Shown: piece by piece, positions 1-11,609 of the stretch | Numbering within the stretch: the stretch's first letter is position 1 | How the letters are laid out: each line of letters begins with the position of its first letter | Notes under the pieces: model-generated | Databases searched by the model: none | Seen by the model: the letters and a program-made list of their open reading frames with translations, nothing else | What the model was told of the DNA's origin: nothing | Origin: Hibiscus mutabilis | Lineage: Eukaryota; Streptophyta; Magnoliopsida; Malvales; Malvaceae | Assembly (NCBI GenBank): GCA_019671005.1 | Contig: CM033725.1 | Location: 35,796,678 to 35,860,677 of the forward strand | Length of the DNA stretch: 64,000 bases | Direction of reading: 5' to 3' | Translations under genes and position numbers: made by a program

Positions 1-679
1 TTCTTTTTTTTCTTTGAATGAAAAAAATATGGCTCTTTTAATCAAGTAATTATTTAAAAGATTGACAAGAACGAAATATTGGGTTGTTCATATTCGTAGT
101 ATCTATATATTTGATGAAAGTGAAATGAATGATTCTTTGATCAGTGACTTGTGTTAGGTTGAGTTTGCTTCAAAGTTTCAATGTGCGTATTGCGAAATGA
201 TGTAGATTAACATATCAACTCTTCGAAAATAGACCATGGTTGAGCAAACTTGAACTACTTTACTTGGTTGATGTAGATTAACATATCAATACTTATTTTT
301 AAGTCTATTTGGATGATTATACCTGATGTCCATGTTTGAATATGGCAGGCATTGTTACTTTAGATAAATGAAGGGCTTAGATAATATAGCTTGGTTAAAG
401 CCTATGGAGATTGAGTGTTTAGTTATATCCAAGTAAATAAGACTTATTTGTTGTGCATGGGTATTTCTATATACGTGTATGACTGTGCTTATTTAATGTT
501 TGTGTGAGTTGGATCAAATGTTGATACACTTCTTCTGTGATTAATGGTGTAACTCATCTGAAATTTCTTAGATTAAATTAAAAAAGATGTTTATAAATAC
601 AAAAAAATCAACTTATTTTTCCAGTGTGTGAGGCCTGTGATGCATAACAGACTTACCATGTTTATTCTGACAATCACAG
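1..679. other. AT-rich flank without a recognisable gene
   Basis: No coding segment is visible on either strand. A 20-bp direct repeat (GATGTAGATTAACATATCAA) occurs at 199-218 and 270-289. If the possible exon at 680-778 is real, this stretch would be the intron before it: it ends in a plausible acceptor (CAATCACAG). Confidence 0.4.
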
Positions 680-778
680 GTGGTGATATCGGGTGCTCGA
701 CAAATAGGAAAGGTACTGGCAGTGGAGACAGTTATAGAGTTTTACTGGTCGACGATGCTCGCCATTCAGAAGAATTAG
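680..778 (+). CDS. possible single exon of a plant ClpS-like adaptor gene
   Basis: Seen: after an acceptor-like CACAG, an open frame of 32 full codons reads as a flexible Gly/Ser/Lys-rich linker followed by SYRVLLVDDARHSEEL, and ends at a GT donor (GAATTAG/GTAATT). The segment resembles, from memory, the start of the core of plant ClpS-type Clp-protease adaptor proteins, where a Y-[RK]-V-[IL]-L strand is followed by an Asp-rich turn and then 'HTEKLV'. ClpS adaptors hand N-degron substrates to the Clp protease, in plants in the plastid. No other exon of such a gene is seen in the window. The next exon would have to lie beyond the solo LTR that begins 163 bp downstream, or outside the window. 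It could be a gene remnant or a chance frame. Confidence 0.3.
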   Translation: MVISGARQIGKVLAVETVIEFYWSTMLAIQKN

Positions 779-941
779 GTAATTCATTTGCATAGCAACG
801 ACCATCGAGCATACCTCAAAATATAGGTTACATATGAGTAGTTGAAATATGAAAATGTGTACGTTTAGTGTTCTTTAATAAAAGAAATTTTTTTGCTACT
901 TTTTTCAACCGGTTTGTATTTTCAAAATTTAGAAGCCAGCA

Positions 942-3758
942 TGTAACACCCCAAACTAAGGCCTAGAATTTTTAACCACTCTATGTGTTAAGATTAGAAT
1001 TTATTATTGAGAAGTTAAATTCATAGATGTAATTGCTTAAGACTATTAAGCAAAGAATTAAAATAGTTACCATTAAATTAGAGGACTAAACCGAATGAAT
1101 CCTAAAATGAAGAGGATTGCATGTAACATTGAAATTAGAAAGGATTCTAATTAGGTGTCATCTCCACACTAGTTACATGTGGCGTGAGGAAGAGTCACTC
1201 AGCCAAAAGGGGGGAAATTTCAAATCATTTTCTTCTTGTTCATCCTTTTGGCCGAATGCTAGAGAGAGAATTAGGAGAAAAGAGAGTTCATCCATGAAAA
1301 CAACATTTTGGAGCTTGAATTGGTGTTGTCACTCTTAGATTATTATGCCCATTTCACAATAAGGATGTAAGCATCTCTTCTATCATCTTTTGATTCAAGC
1401 TATCAAGGATTTTAATTTGAAATTTTGTTGTTGAAGAATTGAATTTATGAAGCATGATTCTTGAGTCATTGGAATGTTAATATTTTGTTAAGGAATCGAG
1501 TCGATAATGGTGTTAAGGGTTTTTCGATTGATGTAGGGATAAATTGATTGTTAAAGAATAAAATTGATGAAATTTTGGAAGATTGGATTGCTATTGTATG
1601 CTGTAAAATTGAGTTGTTCACTTGTTTGGACTTCTTTGTATGGTTGAATCTGTCCAAGGACTGTTTTGCGTGTTTTGGCAACATTGGAGGTCTGTTTTGG
1701 CAGTTATAAAAATAGGAGAAATAGTTAAGAAGATATTTAAGGACTGTTTAGATTCGAAATCATGAAAATTGGACTGCCCTGCACTTATAAAAAAATGTGT
1801 GATGACTGTTTTGTGTGCACAAGTTATATGTATAAAGGTCTAGGGGCTGTTTTGATCAAAGTTGATAAGTAAGGACTGTTTAAACTTGATAAATTGAGAG
1901 CTTTGATGCTTAGGACTGTTTTGGAAATCTATGTTAATTAATGGACTGCTTTGATTGAGTACATACATGTTAGAGAGCTATTTCGATGCATCTAAATAGG
2001 TGAATTACATAAATGGGCAGTTTTGAAAACTTGCTTAATGAATGGACTATTTTGAGAGATTAAGAGCTTATAGTGGACTGTTTTTAAAGATGTGAACATG
2101 TATAAATGTTGTTGCCCTGTTTTGGTGGTTAATTGAAAACAATGAAAGTACTTATCGAATACGAAAGTATGGGGGTATTAAGGAAATGTAAATTGTGATT
2201 CAATCAAAAGGCTCATGGAAATAAATAGAATCTAAAGTTTGTAATCCTCACATATGTCAGATTGAAAAGAGAACTTGGGAGAGGAAGCTAGATTCGATCG
2301 TCATGTAGATAGTCAAAAAATGATAGCTATCTGGGAGCAAAATTAGCACGTAGCAATCTGTGAGTATAAATTCAAGTCTCGGGATAAGCCTATGGCGGTC
2401 CCGAGTACCTTTGATATAAAATTTCATTACTTAAATTGATGTTTGCGTATTTAGCTTATGGATGCTCTATTGATGGTTGTAAATGCAATAAGTAAATTGT
2501 GTGAGCTTAAATCTCTATACTCAATGGAATTATGACTAGATTCTTGAGTATGTTGTTAATTTTTACATATCTGAGATGTGATTGCTAGAAGGCTCGTTAG
2601 TATGATTCTACTTGATTCCATAATTAAGAAAATAAAAGATACTCATAAGAAGCCTTGATTAGAGTCGGTTAGATACAATTGGCATGCCAATAGGGTCCCT
2701 TGAGCTCGACTTAAATTGGACTACGGTCCCTTGTTTGGTACTCTTGTACCCTTGTTTCACAATGAAAATAAGTGAATTGTTTGGTACCACGGTACCCTTT
2801 TTTAATGATTATTTGATGATGGATTCGTGTATCTAGGCTGACCAATAATCAAGGCTATGAAAGTTAAAAGAAATAAATGAGACAGTAATATACAAACTGT
2901 TATATGTATAACCAATAGATTTGTTGTTCATATCATGGCCTTGGAAATGCATAATTGTGCTATGATCTTGGACTGCTTGGTTAGTTTATATGTATTATAA
3001 ATTGATACATATATTAGACAGACATCTCTTGATGCTTGAACTTTAGATATTATAAGTACAACTTTCTCACCTTGATTTATGGCTAGTCGAAAACCTCTAT
3101 GTTACAAGTATGATAGAAATAAAATGATATTGTGATCATTATAGTAAATTTGATTTCATATCTATTCTTCATAAATAGGTAGCCTTCCTTGGTATACTTC
3201 TTTACTCATTGTTTTCCTTGATTTGTTCCAGGAATAGCATTTCCTTTGTCTACCTTGGGGAGATCGAGCAAGATCACAAAGAAAGCTGAGAGTATGTTTG
3301 GTTTCTATGTTTAGAACTCCATGTTGGTGGCACATGTTTTGTTAAGCATCCTAGACTAGGTGCATATAGTTATGCGTTGTAAATATATTAAGTACAATCT
3401 GTGATATGTAAATGATGTTATAATGATGGTTGTCTATTTTGTGTATTGTAAATATCGAATATGACTAGCATGCTAGATGATTTTAATGCTTGGAAATTTG
3501 AAGTAATGGTTATAATCATGGAAACGGATTAAACGGTAACTTGATCCTTATGTACCATGAGTTGTTCCATGTTCGTTAGTAGATTCTTTTATATATGATC
3601 TCTCTTTTTTTAAATTTTCATTACTTCTTTTAAAAGCGACAAATTTGATAATTCATTTTGCTTGTCTGAACATTAGCTTGTAGCCTAAGCTAGTGGACTC
3701 CTTGTTCTAACATCCTGAGCATAGCCTAATCCTTCAAGGCCAAGTTGGAGACGTTACA
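942..3758 (+). mobile_element. solo LTR, Ty3/gypsy chromovirus type
   Basis: The 2,817-bp block begins TGTAACACCCC and ends GACGTTACA, so it has TG...CA termini. It is flanked on both sides by the 5-bp duplication CAGCA (937-941 and 3759-3763). No internal coding region, primer-binding site or polypurine tract is present, so this is a solo LTR left by LTR-LTR recombination. The TGTAACACCCC start matches the LTR that follows the chromodomain ORF at 39638. The two also share GATACAATTGGCATGCCA (2672-2689 and about 40955-40972) and a nearby GGACTACGGTCC, supporting the chromovirus assignment. It contains a family of degenerate GGACTGTTTTG phrases between about 1650 and 2120. Confidence 0.88.
1650..2120 (+). 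repeat. dispersed GGACTGTTTTG phrase array inside the solo LTR
   Basis: About a dozen imperfect copies of GGACTGTTTTG recur at irregular spacing of roughly 25-60 bp, for example near 1658, 1740, 1803, 1873, 1912, 1941, 2043 and 2074. Copies vary (GGACTGCTTTG, GGACTATTTTG). It is not a regular tandem repeat. Confidence 0.6.
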
Positions 3759-3763
3759 CAGCA

Positions 3764-4003
3764 TCAGCATTTGGATGGTTTCAATTAGTGGTGTTATCAA
3801 TTTTGCTTGTTTGCAGTTTGTATGAAACATACAAGGATAGGTTATTCAGCTCCTATGGTGCAAGACTAAAATATCAAACTTTTCAACATTGCCAAAATGG
3901 TTCCGAAACCAAAGTATGTGGTTTTGATACCACTAACCCTGAAACAATGAAAAAGGCATTTTTCGCTTCATAAATTTGATAAAAACGCTCTAGTTTTTCT
4001 ACA
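3764..4003. other. unassigned stretch between solo LTR and tandem repeat
   Basis: An open frame of about 61 codons spans 3788-3973 on the plus strand, after a pyrimidine-rich TTTGCTTGTTTGCAG that could be an acceptor. The predicted peptide (LYETYKDRLFSSYGARLK...) is not recognised and ends quickly, so I do not call a gene. Confidence 0.25.
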
Positions 4004-4351
4004 CTTAGTTGCGCTATTTTTGCTTTTGATGACCACGTGTAAAGATTTCGGTACCTACATTTTTCATTACAACTTATGTAATTAAGTACATAGAAAGCTT
4101 AGTACCTTAGGCACCTACTAAAATTCTTACCAAGTGTGTGTAAGGAATTAGGTTTTCTTGTAGGCAAGTATGTATGTACATAAATTCTTACACTTAGTTG
4201 AGCTACTTTTGGGTACCTACTTCTTTCATTACAAAAGTTGTAAGAAGTTACGTATAAAGCTTAAGAATTTAGGTACCTACTGAAATCCTTACCAAGAGTG
4301 TAAGGAATTAGGTTTTCTTGTAAGCAACTATGTATGTACATAAATTCTTAC
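4004..4351 (+). repeat. two-copy tandem repeat, unit about 160-190 bp
   Basis: Two adjacent diverged units share CACTTAGTTG(C/A)GCTA at their start, GGTACCTAC, TAAGGAATTAGG followed by TTTTCTTGTA, and end in TATGTATGTACATAAATTCT. The first unit is about 185 bp and the second about 160 bp. A partial continuation (TATGTATATACATAATTTCT) follows at about 4363-4385. Confidence 0.65.
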
Positions 4352-4559
4352 ATCGTAATGTTTTATGTATATACATAATTTCTTATACTTTCTGTAACCA
4401 TTTATTTACATAACTCGTAAGGATTTATGTACAAACTTATAACCTAAAGAACCGGTCAGCCTTAAATTAGCCTCAATTTAGAGGTTTCACCCTAGAATCT
4501 CCCTAAAGATAAGGATTTGTCATTGTCAATGATTTATCTTTTAGGGATAACCTTTTAGT

Positions 4560-5170
4560 ATCTTCTTTTGGTCCTAAACTTAACAAGTTCAAGAATGTTG
4601 GCAATGCAAAGAAGAAGGCCAAACCTCAATTCAAAAGGCTTGTCAACTTCAAGAAACTTAAAAAGAATCAAAAGGCTATAACTCAACGAATTTTTACACA
4701 TGCTGCAAGATTAAGTCACATGTTTTCAAGGCTTTGACCACTCTAAGAGTCACAACTGGAATGAAAGCACGCCACAAGTACATCTAATCAAAGATTTAGA
4801 TGAAGTGATCGCCAATGTGGTTTATACAAGGTCAAGTTGGTCGAAAACGATACTAAGTGGATAGTTAACATATGTGCTTTCAAATACTTTTGTATCAATA
4901 GAAAGATTTTCATCGAATATAGTTGAAGGTGAACAAGTCTATATGAGTAATTATAACAGTTCAAAAGTACTCAATAAAGGAAATATTTTACTTGAACTTA
5001 CTTCTAGTAAGACATTTGTGTTAAATAATGTCATGTATTGACCTGTTTTACGTAGAAATTTGATTAGTACTCAAACTTCAAAATAAACAAACATTAAACA
5101 AGTCTTTGAATTTGATAAACTTGTACTTTCTCGTAATAATACGAGGAAAGGTTATCTCAGTGGATGTTTA
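4560..5170 (+). pseudogene. decayed Ty1/copia gag-protease fragment
   Basis: In broken frames on the plus strand the sequence reads as the end of a copia gag and the start of its protease. A Lys-rich segment is followed by a KWIV-like protease start whose catalytic D-T/S-G triad is no longer intact, then a VEGEQVYMSNYNSSKVL-like strand and a VLNNVMYxPVLRRNLIST-like segment typical of the copia protease C-terminus. Several stops and shifts break it up. No LTR could be attached to it. Confidence 0.6.
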
Positions 5171-5525
5171 TTCATAATCGAGATTTTGTCTAATTTCATT
5201 AAATATGATTAAATAATAATAATAATAGACTAAATTATAAAATTTAAAAGTGTCAATTTTAAATTAAATAAAAATTTTAGAGACTAAAATAAACGAAAAA
5301 TAAATTTCGTAGATTTAACATGCCATTTATTCTTTTTCACTAAAGTGAGATAGTCAGAAGTGACACATCTTACGATCTTATTATAAAAAAAATTAACGGT
5401 TTAAAATAAAACTGATAAAATAATTAAACATTGAGTGGGGAAATTACAAAATAACTTCACATGGTAAATCGATAAAAATATAGTTTAGAGAGTAAACAAT
5501 GCTTTGAACCAAATAATAACGAAAA
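5171..5525. other. AT-rich spacer, no gene seen
   Basis: The stretch is rich in AATAATAATA and TAAAATTTAAA words, with no coding potential. Its last nine bases (TAACGAAAA, 5517-5525) match 7 of 9 with TAACGGTAA at 25399-25407, so this edge is the target site of the split foldback element. Confidence 0.5.
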
Positions 5526-5596
5526 GGCATAAAGCTAAAAAATGTTCATAATGTTTGATTGAATAGTCACTTTGACACCTATTTTTTTGAAGTGGT
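5526..5596. mobile_element. left end of a Mutator-like foldback element, split by the Tat element
   Basis: GGCATAAAGC through TTTTTTTGAAG closely matches the left arm of the complete foldback copy at 43099 (GGCATAATGCC...TTCTTTTTTGAAG). The match stops where the Tat LTR begins. The remainder of this copy is at 25014-25398. The flanking 9-mers TAACGAAAA and TAACGGTAA suggest a 9-bp target duplication, as in Mutator-like elements. Bases 5592-5596 (GTGGT) would be one copy of the Tat element's 5-bp target site; the other, GCGAT, is diverged. Confidence 0.7.
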
Positions 5597-8500
5597 TGTA
5601 GCGACATTTCATTTCCTTTCTTAAAATAAATTTTCTTAAAATCGTTCTTTGAAATCTTGGCTTAAATGGATTTCTTTTGAAAATTGTTTTTTTTTAATCG
5701 ATGAAAACTTGAGTCGCCACCGGCCACTTGGATAAGGTGGGCCGGACACCGTAGAAAACTAGAGATCCATTATGAAAGGGTTCGGGAGTTGGTTACACGT
5801 GGAGAAGGATTAACACCCCCATCACTCCTGAAAATCGGTACCTGAATATTTGTTGCTTTCAAATTGATGGAATTGTTGGAATTTGAATTGAATTTAACTC
5901 GGCGTACTTAATTAAAAATTTAACCTTAATTACACGGGTTTTATCAATTTGGTGGGTTCGAATTAATTGGACATTTAATTAATAAGGTTGACGATACACC
6001 GGACCATAGACTAAACCGACATCACATAAGCCTGATTGTCGTGTTAGTTTATAGTTCGAATCGTGCACGTCACCTTTATGCATGATGCAAACAATTAAGA
6101 TATGATGTAATGATTTTGTCAAGTTTTAATTTTACCTTGAGTCGGTAAGAATTAATTTAAATATTTGGTCAACATCCTTTGAGCTCGGACTATTACGACA
6201 CAAATATCGAAACTAATAGATACCTCTTTTTTCATGATTTAAATTCATTAGCATGAAAACTAAATGGGCCATATGAATGAAAAATAAAATGGATGGCAAG
6301 CAAAGGCTTAAAGATAAACACACAGGAGCCCACCCAAGGCCCTAACCTAAAAGGCCCAAGTTATGAAAGATCCAATCAGTGATCTAGTTATTAATTAGGT
6401 GATTGTAGTATTAACCATAAATTAATTAACCCTAAAAGGTTAGAAAACCCTAACAAATTATGAGTTATCTCGTGATATGATAATTAATTCGATTGATTTC
6501 AAACTAGTATTCCAATAAGTCAAGAATACTATTTAAAATAAATCAAGTTAATCAATTATAGCTTTAATTTAAATGTCAATATAATCTCCATGTTAATTTT
6601 ATCTTAAAAGTAATTAAGAAATTTCCAACTAATTTAATGAACTTAACATTTATCTCAATAAGCCAAGGGTAAATTTAAATTCTCTAAATCAATTCGAACC
6701 TTAATCTAACTAAGGCTCTAAAAGGCTAATCCTAAATTAATCTAAATAATTTAAAGATCGTGCCCCTATGAGACAAGCACACGACTTAAATTAATTAAAT
6801 TAATTTCTAAACTAATCCAAAGGCCTTGACAAACACAAAACCCACCTAAACTAAGCCCAAGGACCACTAAGCTAAAGCTAATCCTAGGCCCAAAACACAA
6901 AGGCCCAAACATCTAAACTAAACCTACATTAAGGAAATAAATATATTTCATACTATATATATAAAAATATATACTACATTTTTAAAACTATGTATTACTT
7001 ATAATCATAAGAACTTATATATTATAAAGGCTTATATTATATATTGAAAATAACCCTATGTTATATATTTTAAAAAACAAAACCTTATATTATATATATT
7101 AAAAACCTTATAATACGTATATTATGATCTTTATAAAATCATATATATTATAATTAAAAATGATTATATATATTTAAAGAAGACTATATATTAAATATAT
7201 TTTATAAAAACCATATTTTATATATCTATTATAGAAATTATATATATTGTATATTATACAAAAAATAAATATATACTATATGTAATATATTATACTAAAT
7301 AATACACATATCAAACCATATATCAAACATTACTAGCAAGCAACAACTTAACATTAGAATTAAAATTGGAAATTAACAGAAATATAAACAAGATTTAAAT
7401 TAAAATGCATAGAAAATAAAATAAAATAAAATAAAAAGGTTTTTAATACTGGAAAGGGGCCAATTTGAACAAAACATTAATCTTGAAGGCCAAATCGAAA
7501 GGAGCAAAAGGGACAAGATTGAAAAGCTTTTAGAAGTTACAGGGACTTGGGAAAGGGTTTTGAAATGTGGAATGGCTTGGGCTCATAATTATCTCATGAG
7601 GAGGGACTATTGTTGAGATTTGAAGATGTGGAAGCCATTACGGGCATAAATAAGCTGGGCAAGAGGTCCTTGAACGGCTATTAAACCATTTTTAGAACGA
7701 ACAATTTATAAAAGGCCTATTTCGGTCGGATTGAAAACCTTTTGGCCATTTGTTTCTAAAAAAACTTTATATAACATGTTTTTTTCTCTGAAAACGAAAC
7801 CAAAGGCAACACCTAAACCCAGATTCCGATGGCATCTCCTCCGTACGCTGCCGCGTTGGCCGCCGCTCACCAACGGTTGGCAAACTCAAAACCCATACCA
7901 AAAGAACCCCTTTTTCTGATCTGAACATTGATCTGAACTCAAACCCTTTGAAAACAACCAAACCCTTCATTTATTTCAAAAAACCGTAACCGAAATAAAA
8001 GCCCCTTTGAAAAAGCCAGGACCGAAACCAACCTCCCTGGTCGTCGTTTCCTCTGACTCACCACATATGACCTTAGGAAGATCGAGAGGCTTCTTACCGA
8101 GGAAGGAAGATAGACGGGCGCAACGACGGTAGAACGACACCGTAAAGAAAGAAAAAAGGTAAAGATCCTAAACCCTAATCTACTTGTGTGTGATGATGTG
8201 AAAATAAAAGAAGAAGTATACCTAAAAAATCTTGAGGCTCTTGGTTTCTTTTATGCTCTATTGCTTTCAAATCCCGTCTAGGGTTTACATCTACTTTTTC
8301 GTTCAGTTATATAATGCCAGAATATTACATGATTATTGAAAATGCAAAAAAGGCCCTAAAATGCTATTGGTTGCCCTCTGATTTATGTGTGTTGTTGCAA
8401 ATCTATGGAATTTCTTGATTTTTGGTTGATTTTCTGCATTTTTAACTGCCTCTGACATTCCTTTCTTTTGTTTGTTTACATGACATGGCTGAATCGAGCG

Positions 8501-9417
8501 CTAGGGGACCAGAGGAGCGAAAGGATCGTCTGCCATCACGGCGGTCGACGTGGGCGAGCAGCCATGATATGGCATTCAGCCATTGGCTTTGTGTGTTCTA
8601 GGGGAGATGGGGAGACGTCACCGGAGGACAACTGGCCGGGCGGTGGACTCTACGCGCGACTGGGGAGATGGGAGGACGTGCGTGAGCACGTGCAAAAGCT
8701 GAAAGGTCACGAGTGGGCGCGTAGGGGATGTTGACAAGTCGAGCAGTGTGGGGCACGCGCGCGTGGTGGACCTTTGGGCTTCCATCTGGATTCATCTAGA
8801 TCGTCAAATCAAGAATTTCTTGATCTGACGGTGGGGATTGATCTGCGCAAGGGAAATGCATCTATCAGACTGGGGTTTCTAATTGTTCGGCCAAAAAAGG
8901 GCTATGTAATATGTATTTAATTTTTGGGTTTTATAAAATTGTAAATGGACTCTAATGGGCATATTTTTATTATTATTGGGCTTATATTTATTAGTTTATA
9001 GTTTTTGGATTCTTTTCTGATTTTAAGTTAGTAATAACGAAAATAACAATAATAATAGTAATAATAATATGTTCAAAAAATAAATGATGATAACAATAAC
9101 AATAGGGTAATAACGGTAATAATAATAATACTAATGACACTATATAGTAAGGCTATAATCTATTAATATTTTGACTTTTTAATTTGGCAACTTATAATGT
9201 AAAACATATGATAATAATAACCATAATAATAATATAGTAATAAAACAGGATAAAAAAAGGATAAATAAGAACAAAATAATACTCATAATACTTGGATGAT
9301 AATCATATATAAAAGAGGCTAATTACATGAGCCTTTATTTATTTAAACTAATAGTAGTAAGTATAAAGCCTTTTATTTTATAAAAACGGGTTACCCCGGA
9401 CAAAATTAGTGATTACA
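5597..9417 (-). repeat. 3' LTR of the Tat element (3,821 bp)
   Basis: On the plus strand it runs TGTAGCGACATTTC...GTGATTACA; in element orientation it starts TGTAATCAC and ends CGCTACA. It aligns along its length with 21671-25013. It holds a strongly AT-rich TATA-word block (about 6950-7320), GC-rich islands (about 7830-8150 and 8480-8760) and a GATAAC/AATAAT microsatellite-like block (about 9030-9250). It retains a segment of about 486 bp (7337-7822) that is missing from the other LTR. Small frames inside it are not genes. Confidence 0.88.
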
Positions 9418-9432
9418 GTTGCCCCTCTTTGC
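9418..9432 (-). other. polypurine tract of the Tat element
   Basis: The reverse complement reads GCAAAGAGGGGCAAC and lies directly against the TG start of the 3' LTR. This is the expected place for the plus-strand primer of reverse transcription. Confidence 0.7.
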
Positions 9433-9499
9433 TTATACTTGTGGAACAAGAATAAAGCAAAGACCATAAGCACTAATTTTTTCCTAATTCCATGTCATA

Positions 9500-10390
9500 C
9501 GATTTGCTCTTCTGAAATGGCAACAAGCGAATCCAAGTAACTTGTTTTCCCGAAGTGGTGAAAACCATTGGGTAGCGCTGGCATGTCCTTTCGAAGCGAC
9601 AATGAACAGACCAGTTAGCAAACGACTCATTCCTCCAGAGCGGCATCGAACGAATCCAAATAACTTTGCTTTCCCGAAACGGCAGAAAACAAACTAGATG
9701 GTGCTGGCATGTCCTTCCGAAACAGCAAAAACAGACGAGCCAACTAACCTTTAAACCACTCATTATTCCGAAATGGCAGTGAATGAATTCAAATAACCCT
9801 GCTTTCCCAAAACGGTAGAAAACAAAATGGGTGGCGCTGACATGTTCTTCCAAAATGGCAACAGACGAGCCAACTAACCTTCAAACGACTCATTCTTCTA
9901 AAACGGTAGTGAATGAATCCAAATTACTTTGCTTTCTCAAAATGGTAGAAACCAAAACGGGTGGCGCTGGCATATCTTTCCGAAATGGTAGCAGACGAGC
10001 AACCTAACCTTCAAATGACTAATTCTTCTGAAATGACAGTGAATGAATCCAAATAACTTTGCTTTCCCAAAATGGTAGAAAATAAACTAGGTAACGCTGG
10101 CATGTCCTTTCAAAGCGGCAAAAATGGACTGGGTAGCATTGGTACGTCCTTCCAGAGCGGCAATGGACGGGCCATATGGTAAGCCATTCATTCGTCTGAA
10201 GCGGTAACGAATGAATCCAAATAACTCATTTTCTTGAAATGACAGAAGATAAAACTTACGAAGACGACATGTTTGTCTAAAATGGCATGGAGCAAGTCAG
10301 ATGTCCTAGAATGGTAGGTGAACTCATTTCCTAGAGTGGCAAATACAAATACATCGTTATGTTCCTTTGAAATGGTAGGAAGCAAATGGC
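9500..10390 (-). repeat. tandem repeat, unit about 125-130 bp, near the 3' LTR
   Basis: About six diverged copies. The marker phrase GAATCCAAATAACT (with variants) recurs near 9530, 9652, 9784, 9914, 10043 and 10212. Each is followed by CTTTCCCAAAATGGTAGAAA-like sequence, a GTGGCGCTGGCATGTCCTT-like phrase, and shorter CGAAATGGCA subrepeats. The last copies are degenerate. Tandem arrays between pol and the 3' LTR are common in Tat/Ogre elements. Confidence 0.8.
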
Positions 10391-10854
10391 CATTCTCGTC
10401 ATGAAGATTCCATTCTTCTTGGACTTATATGGTTGAGCTTTTTACTGTTCGAAAGTTCTTGAGCTAGGGGTATTTGCCTCTTTTGCTCTAAAATCTTGAT
10501 GTGGTGAATTTTTAAGTCCTTCGCCTAAAAACCTATCTAGACTTTACTTTGTCGCCGACTTCTCTTCTCAAAAGGTTTCCGATCTTCTTTTGGATATCTT
10601 TGAGGAGACATGAAAAACTGTGATGATATGATTTAGCATGCTCCTAACCTAGGGATGCCTAACTAGACATGATTCATGAATGATAACAATTTTAAACTTT
10701 CTCGGGCAATTTCTCTTCTTACCCTCTTTTACTCGCGTCCTATGTTTTTTCTTCTTCGTGATGGAGGTGCTTCCTCCCTCACTCGGGTTCACCCTTTATT
10801 TTTGAGTTCTTGAACCTTTTGTTCTAAAGCGTTTTTTCAGGTTTTCACTTTAGA

Positions 10855-10935
10855 GAATTTTTCTTTTCTTTTTCTTTCTTTTTCTTTCTTTTTTCCTTTT
10901 TTTCTTTTTCTTTTTTCTTTTTTTTTCTTGGGTGC
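10855..10935 (+). repeat. long polypyrimidine tract, copy 1
   Basis: About 80 bp of T with scattered C, purine-rich on the element's coding strand. It is introduced by CAGGTTTTCACTTTAGAG, which resembles the lead-in of the second tract at 11507 (CAGGTTTTCACCTTAAAC), so the pair looks like a local duplication. Frames through it encode only low-complexity Phe or Lys runs. Confidence 0.75.
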
Positions 10936-11506
10936 CCTTGCGGGTTTTCGCCCAAGGTCCCTTGGATTTTAACATGATTGGTACTCAACGTCTCTTCTTG
11001 GTGGATCCTTGTCAATTTCTCCTCCAGTGTCCTCTGCCCTATCTTTGGCGGGCTCTCCTCCAAACCAGGAACAAACCTGCACTTATTGGATTAGATCATA
11101 GTAATGCCAAGAAATCATTTGTTTTTTTATTCTATGTCAATCTATCTACGGAACAGACAATAGGGACTAAAATACTACTTTATTGAAACTTGGAGGAATA
11201 TTAGGATAAATTTGAAAGTCTTGGCAAACATGAGAAAATGAAATAGAAAAAAAAGAAAAAAATATAGATAATATCGACTGCATGAATGATGAGAACCCAT
11301 CAACCTTGGAAGATTTCTCGCTGGCCACCCTTGGTCCTTTCCCCTGATGATATGAAAATTGAAGCATAGACCTTCAACCGAAACAAGGCCCGTCAGTTGG
11401 ATGTCAAAATTCAAGTCTATCTGAACCGTCCTTTTCGGATTTTCAATTGAGACCCTCCTTTAGTTTGAAGGCATCCATTTTTCAGGTTTTCACCTTAAAC
11501 CCTCCT

Positions 11507-11608
11507 CCTTTTTTTTCCTTTTTTTCTTCTTTTTTTCTTTCTTTTCTTTTTTTTTCTTTTTTTTCCTTTTTTCTTTTTTTCTTTTTTTCTTTTTTTTTCT
11601 ATTTTCCT
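11507..11608 (+). repeat. long polypyrimidine tract, copy 2
   Basis: About 100 bp of T with scattered C, directly downstream (in element orientation) of the integrase stop codon at 11610-11612. With copy 1 it brackets about 570 bp of noncoding 3' region. Plus-strand frames here are Phe/Ser low complexity and are not genes. Confidence 0.75.
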
Positions 11609-11609
11609 C

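Noticed and set aside
1117..1338. 73-codon frame near the start of the solo LTR
   Set aside because: Entirely inside the LTR, no domain.
8468..8734. 88-codon plus-strand frame in a GC-rich block
   Set aside because: It lies inside the Tat 3' LTR, is antisense to the element, is disrupted in the equivalent position of the other LTR, and shows no domain.
9500..10390. Regularly spaced repeats that could suggest a CRISPR-like array
   Set aside because: The whole 125-130-bp unit is repeated, not a short repeat with unique spacers, and this is a plant retrotransposon.
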